From Microbispora rosea subsp. aerata (lineage in GTDB: Bacteria > Actinomycetota > Actinomycetes > Streptosporangiales > Streptosporangiaceae), in the NCBI RefSeq assembly GCF_014647835.1, contig NZ_BMPY01000034.1, forward strand, positions 1-64,000: a DNA stretch of 64,000 bases, read 5' to 3'. Below, one piece after another: positions 59,701-64,000 of the stretch. The number at the start of each line of letters is the position of its first letter. Within the stretch, counting starts at the first letter, position 1. A program made the translations under genes and the position numbers. The notes under the pieces were generated by a model. That model saw nothing but the letters and a program-made list of their open reading frames with translations, was not told the origin of the DNA and did no database searches.

Positions 59701-59972
59701 CGCATCCGGGCGGTGATCCGCTCGCGCAGCTCGCCGGCCGCCTTGCGGCTGAAGGTGAGGACGAGCACGCGCTCGGGGTCCACGCCGCGGCGCTCGACCC
59801 GGTCGACGACCGTCTCCACGATCGTGGTGGTCTTGCCGGTGCCCGGCCCGGCGAGCACGAGCAGCGGCCCGCTCTCGTGCTCGACGACGGCGCGCTGATG
59901 TTCGTCCAGCACGGGGGCCGCACGCCGCCCCATCCCGCCACGCCGTACCAGACGATAGTTTTGACCACTCAC
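56694..59972 (-). CDS. adnA: AdnA-like helicase-nuclease subunit
   Basis: A 1,092-aa partner of AdnB. It has VLAGPGTGKTTTIVETVVDRV (Walker A), VLVDEYQDTDPAQ (Walker B), VGDPDQSIYGFRGADVQ, LTAHRSKGLEWDVVVVAGVQ and YVAVTRARKKL. The C-terminal nuclease has GTVVHAIA, ITGRVDRVERDEAGRAVIIDIKTGSGKPKD and QLGVYQLATT. It ends with the Cys cluster GCRTCAAKLACP plus an upstream Cys in FTKCGLRWML, fitting an iron-sulfur nuclease domain. GTG 59972 (VSGQNYRLVRR) fits family starts; ATG 59987 is possible. Confidence 0.94.
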   Translation of the reverse strand: MSGQNYRLVRRGGMGRRAAPVLDEHQRAVVEHESGPLLVLAGPGTGKTTTIVETVVDRVERRGVDPERVLVLTFSRKAAGELRERITARMRRTTRTPLALTFHSYAYALLRREAVLANEPPPRLLTGPEQLLEIRRLLHGELEDGARHWPPDMRELLKTRGFAEELRDFLSRAAERGLYGDALVRLGREHGRPDWEAAGLFSFRYQDRFDLDPVPALDYSELIREAAGLLADGEVRRRERNAYDLVLVDEYQDTDPAQESLLAQLAGDGRDLIAVGDPDQSIYGFRGADVQGILRFPDRFRTRSGDPAPVIALRVCRRSGPALLEASRRVAQRLPAVPGQDIRTGGHRDLIPLQDADPGEVKVLLADSASQEAAVVADTLRRAHLLDGVPWSRMAVLVRSAVRHVPLLRRALVSAGVPVVVAGDELPLVQEPGVRPLITLLRVAAALETGDAAPDAKPAPDAALDVATAEELLTGPLGGTDMIGVRRLRRALRIAEQEALAAEAEKQGEGQQALPFAPRSSDELLVAALRDPRELNGVEPHVAAPAERVARLLAIARQAVRHGRGAEETLWEIWQASGLAERWTEASLAGGARGAQADRDLDAVVALFDHVARFTDRLPKAGVAVFLDDLTSREIAGDTLAESAPEGDAVRILTAHRSKGLEWDVVVVAGVQEGLWPDLRLRGSLLGTETLVDLAGGVEFAGGSAPDATGAATAALASKLLAEERRLFYVAVTRARKKLVVTAVGGEDTDERPSRFLTELLPGGVEAATVDDRARWLSMPALVADLRAAVCDTTRPEAMRREAAAHLARLAQAGVPGANPGEWYALTPISDDRPLGWPDGVVQISPSSVESFTKCGLRWMLETAVGAGSANVTQSLGTVVHAIAAMATEDGADYVKRLDDIWDQFDFGGLWFNRKQRRVAEQMVDRFVRWQKDKPRDLVAVEEAFTVRVPGHDIQITGRVDRVERDEAGRAVIIDIKTGSGKPKDTEIDRHPQLGVYQLATTLGAFERHGLTQPGGASLLHLGKAAGQSADAKEQAQRALADDPEPDWAENLVKTVATGMSANVFVATVNDGCRTCAAKLACPVNDNGGQVC

Positions 59973-60316
59973 AGCACAGCATTCCACCAGATCACCGGCG
60001 CAGATCGTGCCCGAATGCCCAGTACGGCTGCCGCACTACCTCGGAACGTGAGTACACGCACCCAACCGGAAAGCCTTGTTCACAGTTCTCTGTACTGCCA
60101 TACAGACTGCGTACCGGAAGTCATGCGGGTAGATTAACGATCACAGCACAGACCTCACGAAGGTGACGTCGCAACGACGGGGAGGTCTCCGGGGAAACGG
60201 GTGCCCAAAAAGCCGTGCCCCGGGCGGCATGCGAAGCAGAGGCGGACCCGGGGCGTACGCCAAGTACTGTACCCCATGGCTCCGCCCCCTACCAGGCTAT
60301 GCTCAAGGGGTACGTC
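59973..60316. other. intergenic boundary of the Abi/HsdM island
   Basis: No gene is supported. Composition falls from GC-rich to more balanced (CTGTACTGCCATACAG near 60088-60103, TAGATTAACGATCAC near 60130). The inverted repeat CTGTA-CTGCCA-TACAG and TACTGTACCCC near 60264 are candidate promoter or operator elements. AAGGGG before the ATG at 60317 is the ribosome-binding site. Confidence 0.5.
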
Positions 60317-60961
60317 ATGACATTCCAGCTCCCCGAATGGGTAGCGCAACTTCTATCAGTTCCTCGTTTCCAGGCGTACCTTGACGCTGCGGACGGAGAC
60401 CCTGAGCGGGCCTGGGAGCTGTACCGCTGGAATGTGGAAATATCCGAGGCCTTCTACGGTCCTCTGCACTGTGTCGAGGTCGGTCTGCGGAACGCCGAAC
60501 ATCATCTTCTGATGGTTAGATACCGCCAGGGGGACTGGTGGAACGTTGCACCACTGAAGAAGCGCGATGTCCGCAGAGTCGAGAAGGCTTATGCCGATTT
60601 GAATCGCAAAGGCACCACCAACCCTACACCTGACGACGTCGTGGCGGAGTTGGGCTTCGGCTTCTGGGTCTCACTGCTCAACCGTACCTACGACCGGTAT
60701 TTCTGGGTTCCTGCGCTCCATAAGGCGTTTCCGCACTATCACGGGCCCAGGAGGTCGCTGCACGACGCCCTGCAGTCCATGGTGCTATTCCGTAATAGGG
60801 TCATGCACCACGAACCTATTCACCATCGCGATCTCGCGGCCGATCATCGGAAGATCTACCGCGTTCTCAACTATATGGAGCCTGCGTTCGCAAGTTGGTT
60901 GCGCGGTTTCGACCGGGTGCCAAATGTGCTCACCCGGCGGCCGAAAAAGGGACGACGATGA
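60317..60961 (+). CDS. Abi-like HEPN-domain protein
   Basis: A 214-aa protein related to the Abi_2/AbiD-F abortive-infection family. The N-terminus (LPEWVAQLLSVPRFQAYLDAADGDPERAWELYRWNVEISEAFYGPLHCVEVGLRNAEH) is typical. The HEPN catalytic motif is LFRNRVMHHEPI: Rx4H at R159-H164. HEPN proteins with this motif are often metal-independent RNases that arrest growth on infection. ATG 60317 has AAGGGG six bases upstream; an upstream in-frame ATG at 60299 is possible. Its stop overlaps the methylase start (ATGA). The tail is basic (LTRRPKKGRR). Confidence 0.87.
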   Translation: MTFQLPEWVAQLLSVPRFQAYLDAADGDPERAWELYRWNVEISEAFYGPLHCVEVGLRNAEHHLLMVRYRQGDWWNVAPLKKRDVRRVEKAYADLNRKGTTNPTPDDVVAELGFGFWVSLLNRTYDRYFWVPALHKAFPHYHGPRRSLHDALQSMVLFRNRVMHHEPIHHRDLAADHRKIYRVLNYMEPAFASWLRGFDRVPNVLTRRPKKGRR

Positions 60962-62589
60962 CGTCGGCACCAGGGGAGTTCGTCTCCCGCTCTGAGATTG
61001 CTCGCCTCGCTGGCGTGGGGCGTGCGGCTGTCAGCAATTGGGAACGCCGCCATCCGGATTTCCCCCGACCTACCCTGATCGAGGGTGACGAGCTCTTCGA
61101 CACGCAGGCCGTCGCGGCGTGGCTGGATGGCCGGAGAATCCCCAAAAATGCGCTCAGGGATGGGGAGGCTCCCGGCCTGACCTATGGGGCACGTTTCCGG
61201 GAGAGTCAGCAGGCTCCTCAGGAGCATCCGCCGCCCCCTCCTCACGCCGTGAGCGTCTCGCGCTGGGAGCCGGAAAAGCGCCTGTGGGCAGCGTTCGACG
61301 AACTGCGAGGCGTTATAGCACCGGATCGTCACAACCTGCTCGTTCTCACCTTGCTTTATGCCCGCGCCCGCGACGAGGAGGGCTGGGCCGCAGTAGAAGG
61401 CGAGCAGATAGACGCATGGCGATGGGTGGATCACGCGCTTCACACGTTGGCAGAGCCCGCCCTGGCGTCGATGTGGTGGGAACTTCCTGCGAACGTGCGG
61501 GAAGGCCGCGCGCTCGCCGAGATCGCAAGAGTGGTGGATCACTGGGTGCGGAAGTTGGGCGCGGCGGAGGCCTTCCAGCTATTTCTGGGCCGACATGCCG
61601 AGACACAGGGGAAGAAGGCCGACGAGTTCTACACGCCTACCTCTGTCACCCGCACTCTGGTCGACCTGATGGCACCCGACGCACCCCTCGATGTCTACGA
61701 CCCCGCATGCGGAGCGGGCGAACTGCTGACCGCGACCGTCTCCCGTGTCCGTGAGAGGAGCACCGCGACTCCTGTACGAGTCGAAGGAAACGCGCTGAGC
61801 CCCGAATCGCTCTCGCTGGCGCGCATGAACCTACGTCTGCACGGAGTGGACGCGCGACTCGACAGCCGCGCGATCGAGGTACTGCGCGCCCCGAATTCTG
61901 CGCGGCGGTTCCGGTATGTCGTCTGCAATCCGCCCTTCAATATGCGCAACTGGTGTGATGACCCAGACATGTATTGCTGGCGGTATGCACCACCGCCTCG
62001 ACATAATGCGAACTTCGCCTGGCTGCAACGCACAATCGACCTGTTGACCCCCGAGGGCCGCGCCGCCGTGGTGATGCCCAACGGCGCCGCCTTCTCCGAG
62101 AACCCGCGCGAGCGTGCGATACGGGCCGGTCTTGTGGAGGATGGCTGCGTTGAAGGGCTGGTGTCCCTCCCGCCCAATCTTTTCCACAGCACAGCGATCG
62201 GGGTGACGATCTGGCTCCTCAGGCATCCCCTCCGGCGACCCCGTGAAATCCTTCTCGTCGACGCTACAGGCATGGGGCAGATGACGACCCGTACCCGTAG
62301 AGTCCTCACCCAGGAGGAGCATCGTACTCTTGCCGAGATCATCGAAGGATGGCGAAAGGGCCGAGGGATAACAGGTCACGACGGCCTTGCCACGATCGTC
62401 GAGCCCAAAGAGGTGCGGCGTCAAAACTACAATCTGAACCCCCTCCGGTACGTGATGCGAGCAGCCGGTAGTCTCGCGGCCGGCGGCCAATCGGTCGCTG
62501 CCCTCCGGCAGGAACTCGACCGTCTTCATGCTGTGGCGTCGGCGGCGGATGCGCACGTAACCGAACTGCTGCGCAGGCTGAGATGGTGA
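60958..62589 (+). CDS. hsdM: type I N6-adenine methyltransferase (HsdM-like) with N-terminal helix-turn-helix
   Basis: A 543-aa methylase. Residues 8-60 are an HTH module (FVSRSEIARLAGVGRAAVSNWERRHPDFP, DTQAVAAWLDGRRIP), unusual for HsdM. Residues about 100-215 are helical. The catalytic domain has motif X-like FYTPTSVTRTLVDLM, motif I DVYDPACGAGELLTA (near 245-260) and motif IV VVCNPPFNM (NPPF at 324-327). The C-terminus (QNYNLNPLRYV, then a coiled coil) contacts HsdS. ATG 60958 overlaps the Abi stop and the end overlaps hsdS. It should methylate adenine in a bipartite target with HsdS. Confidence 0.9.
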   Translation: MTSAPGEFVSRSEIARLAGVGRAAVSNWERRHPDFPRPTLIEGDELFDTQAVAAWLDGRRIPKNALRDGEAPGLTYGARFRESQQAPQEHPPPPPHAVSVSRWEPEKRLWAAFDELRGVIAPDRHNLLVLTLLYARARDEEGWAAVEGEQIDAWRWVDHALHTLAEPALASMWWELPANVREGRALAEIARVVDHWVRKLGAAEAFQLFLGRHAETQGKKADEFYTPTSVTRTLVDLMAPDAPLDVYDPACGAGELLTATVSRVRERSTATPVRVEGNALSPESLSLARMNLRLHGVDARLDSRAIEVLRAPNSARRFRYVVCNPPFNMRNWCDDPDMYCWRYAPPPRHNANFAWLQRTIDLLTPEGRAAVVMPNGAAFSENPRERAIRAGLVEDGCVEGLVSLPPNLFHSTAIGVTIWLLRHPLRRPREILLVDATGMGQMTTRTRRVLTQEEHRTLAEIIEGWRKGRGITGHDGLATIVEPKEVRRQNYNLNPLRYVMRAAGSLAAGGQSVAALRQELDRLHAVASAADAHVTELLRRLRW

Positions 62590-63200
62590 CCGTGCTTATT
62601 GATCAGATGCCGCCCGACTGGAGGGAGGTCCCGCTGAGGGATGTCTGCGAACTCAAGGCCGGAGCTTCCGTCCCGTCGAGCATGACAGGCTCTGTGCCCC
62701 TGCTCAAGCCGCGCAACGTCGCCGACGGCTGGTTGACGGACAATCCGGACCGCATCAGTGAGGCAGCCGCCGCCAATCTGTCGGGCTATCGACTGGTGGC
62801 AGGAGACATCGTCTGCGTGCGTACCGGCGGAATCGGCCGCCACGCCATGGTCAGCAGCGAGCAAGACGGCTGGATTTTCGGAAACGGAATCATCAGGCTA
62901 CGTCCCGGCGACGCCGTCGACTCCTCATATCTGAACCATTATCTGGGCCATGCCGCGGTCCGCGGTTGGATGGAGCGGAATGCCTCGGGCACTGCTATAC
63001 CCAACATCAGCCTGAACATGTTGGCTGCTATGCCCGTCGCGCTGCCGCCACTTGAGGTTCAACGATCGATAGGCCAAGTACTCGACGCCCTCAACGAGAA
63101 GATTCGGATACACGAGCAGATTCAGCGGGCCACCGTGCAGCTTCGTGACACCCTACTCCCGCTGCTGATGTCCGGCACAGCGACCCTGACCGAACAGTAG
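62583..63200 (+). CDS. hsdS: half-size type I specificity subunit (HsdS), one target-recognition domain
   Basis: A 205-aa protein with a single TRD: DWREVPLRDVCELKAGASVPSS, VPLLKPRNVADGWLTDNPDRI, GDIVCVRTGGIGRHAMV, then GNGIIRLRPGDAVDSSYLNHYLGHAAVRGWMERNASGTAIPNISLNMLAAMPVALPPLEVQ. One helical spacer follows (SIGQVLDALNEKIRIHEQIQRATVQLRDTLLPLLMSG). Full HsdS has two TRDs in about 400 aa. Half-size versions can dimerise and read a palindromic bipartite site. ATG 62583 overlaps the hsdM stop. No hsdR follows. Confidence 0.9.
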   Translation: MVTVLIDQMPPDWREVPLRDVCELKAGASVPSSMTGSVPLLKPRNVADGWLTDNPDRISEAAAANLSGYRLVAGDIVCVRTGGIGRHAMVSSEQDGWIFGNGIIRLRPGDAVDSSYLNHYLGHAAVRGWMERNASGTAIPNISLNMLAAMPVALPPLEVQRSIGQVLDALNEKIRIHEQIQRATVQLRDTLLPLLMSGTATLTEQ

Positions 63201-63372
63201 CGACACCGACGGCGCCCAGGAGACCGAAAGCCCATCACATCGCGGCACGTCAACGTCATGGCTCGCTGGGACAAACGACGTCGGCTGGGCTGGTCAGCCC
63301 GGGCCGTGGCCGCCTACACCAGCTCGCCGCAGTGGATCCGCCAGGGCCTGGCAGATCCGGAATCCTGGCCGA

Positions 63373-63780
63373 TCAGGGCGTGCGCGGGCGGGCGGCACGG
63401 GTGCGGACGAGGTCGATCAGGGAAGGGCCACCCCGCAGGCACCACAGGGCGATGACGGGGTCGCAGACGGCGCAGCCGAAGGACGAGTCGTGCGCGAAGG
63501 GGATGATCGGGCTGCCCTTGAGGTGGTGGAGGATGTCCCATCCGGTGTGCAGCAGCCAGGCGATCCCGATGAACGTCCACGATTCCAGGCCGCGATAGGC
63601 GCAGTATGTGACGAGGGCGGTGAAGGGGAACTCCCAGCCGCCGAGGCCCCCGCCGCTCAGGTAGGCGGCCCCCGCCCCGGCCACCATGACGGCGTTGAAA
63701 CGGCGGCGGTGCGGTTCGGGGATCAGCGACATCAGCGCGGCATAGGTGAGGCCGATCAGGATCGGCAGGACAAAGCTCAT
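63373..63780 (-). CDS. DUF6010 family membrane protein
   Basis: A 135-aa integral membrane protein with about four helices. The family pattern is VLPILIGLTYAALMSLIPEPHRRRFNAVMVAGAGAAYLSGGGLG, LVTYCAYRGLESWTFIGIAWLLHTGWDILHHLKGSPIIPFAHDSSFGCAVCDPVIALWCL. Conserved His and Asp residues in the last helices suggest a metal or lipid site. No function is known. It is probably unrelated to the hsdS gene, which it meets head-on after 172 bases. Confidence 0.9.
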   Translation of the reverse strand: MSFVLPILIGLTYAALMSLIPEPHRRRFNAVMVAGAGAAYLSGGGLGGWEFPFTALVTYCAYRGLESWTFIGIAWLLHTGWDILHHLKGSPIIPFAHDSSFGCAVCDPVIALWCLRGGPSLIDLVRTRAARPRTP

Positions 63781-63795
63781 GATCGTGCGGCTTTC

Positions 63796-64000
63796 TCAGA
63801 CGCTCTCTCGGACGGCTGTCGTGACGGCGCGGACAACCGGCACCGCGGGCGGCGGCGAACCCGCGGTGGAAAGCCAACCAGCCGGCCGCATGCCGTCCCA
63901 GGGGCATTCGCGACAGATGCCAACGGGATCTCGCCAGGCGTCCAGCCGGGTGCGCAGGTCCAGGGCCACGCGGCCGCATGCGGCGGGGCCGCTCGCCGCC
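63796..64000 (-). CDS. unidentified protein, C-terminal part only
   Basis: A frame enters from the right edge and stops at 63796. It reads CGRVALDLRTRLDAWRDPVGICRECPWDGMRPAGWLSTAGSPPPA before a Val-rich tail. The CRECPWD motif and upstream Cys suggest a small metal- or redox-Cys protein. The family is not recognised and other frames are also open, so the call is tentative. It ends 15 bases before the DUF6010 start on the same strand. Confidence 0.45.
   Translation of the reverse strand, partial: AASGPAACGRVALDLRTRLDAWRDPVGICRECPWDGMRPAGWLSTAGSPPPAVPVVRAVTTAVRESV

Noticed and set aside
53446-59972. AddAB/RecBCD anti-phage or retained prophage function
   Set aside because: Sequence, gene order and neighbours match chromosomal AdnBA of actinobacteria, a core repair enzyme.
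63258-63455. Small frame after hsdS (MARWDKRRRLGWSARAVAAY)
   Set aside because: It could be a relic, but it runs into the reverse complement of the DUF6010 gene, has no ribosome-binding site and shows no HsdR motifs.

Overview
The window is high-GC actinobacterial chromosome, most like Streptosporangiaceae or a relative. Evidence: the 16S rRNA 5' end, GC-rich codon use with many GTG starts, a WhiB7-type regulator with an AT-hook, a conservon-type sensor kinase, AdnAB, UvrD2, mycoredoxin and an UPF0182 protein. Genus is not assignable by eye.

Layout. (1) 1-1053: start of a minus-strand rRNA operon with its leader and promoter. (2) 1054-5593: a small hypothetical gene, an orphan peptide-type substrate-binding lipoprotein, and a two-gene conservon remnant (sensor kinase plus DUF742). 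(3) 5603-22256, all minus strand: a catabolic region with HyuB/HyuA amidohydrolase, a PucR regulator, a complete Dpp/Opp-type ABC importer, a second HyuA-like protein, a DUF917 protein, a DadA-like FAD oxidase and a second PucR regulator. Most junctions are ATGA-type overlaps. The natural reading is uptake and breakdown of hydantoin, thiohydantoin or oxoproline-like compounds. Two pairs of TTGT-N9-ACAA palindromes, each pair spaced 31 bp, sit in the two control regions. (4) 22358-27021: a small accessory segment between two identical initiator tRNA genes, with an anti-sigma-like ATPase, an XRE/DUF397 pair, an AAA ATPase, a broken HTH gene and an RHH-RAMA protein. (5) 27107-47025 and 53446-59972: a conserved actinobacterial block whose gene content matches M. 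tuberculosis Rv3193c-Rv3202c (UPF0182, PDZ-Lon protease, zincin, ABC1 kinase, WhiB7, UvrD2, mycoredoxin, NudC, AdnBA). (6) 47120-52674: a four-gene NRPS-independent siderophore operon behind an iron box, inserted in that block between nudC and adnBA. (7) 60317-63200: a less GC-rich island with a HEPN/Abi-like gene overlapping an HsdM-like methylase and a half-size HsdS, without HsdR. (8) 63373-64000: a DUF6010 membrane protein and the 3' end of an unidentified gene.

The best candidates for something undescribed are the Abi-HEPN/HsdM/half-HsdS cassette, the siderophore operon, and the PucR-associated tandem operator system. The whiB7 leader with its 97-codon upstream frame and attenuator is a good regulatory case.
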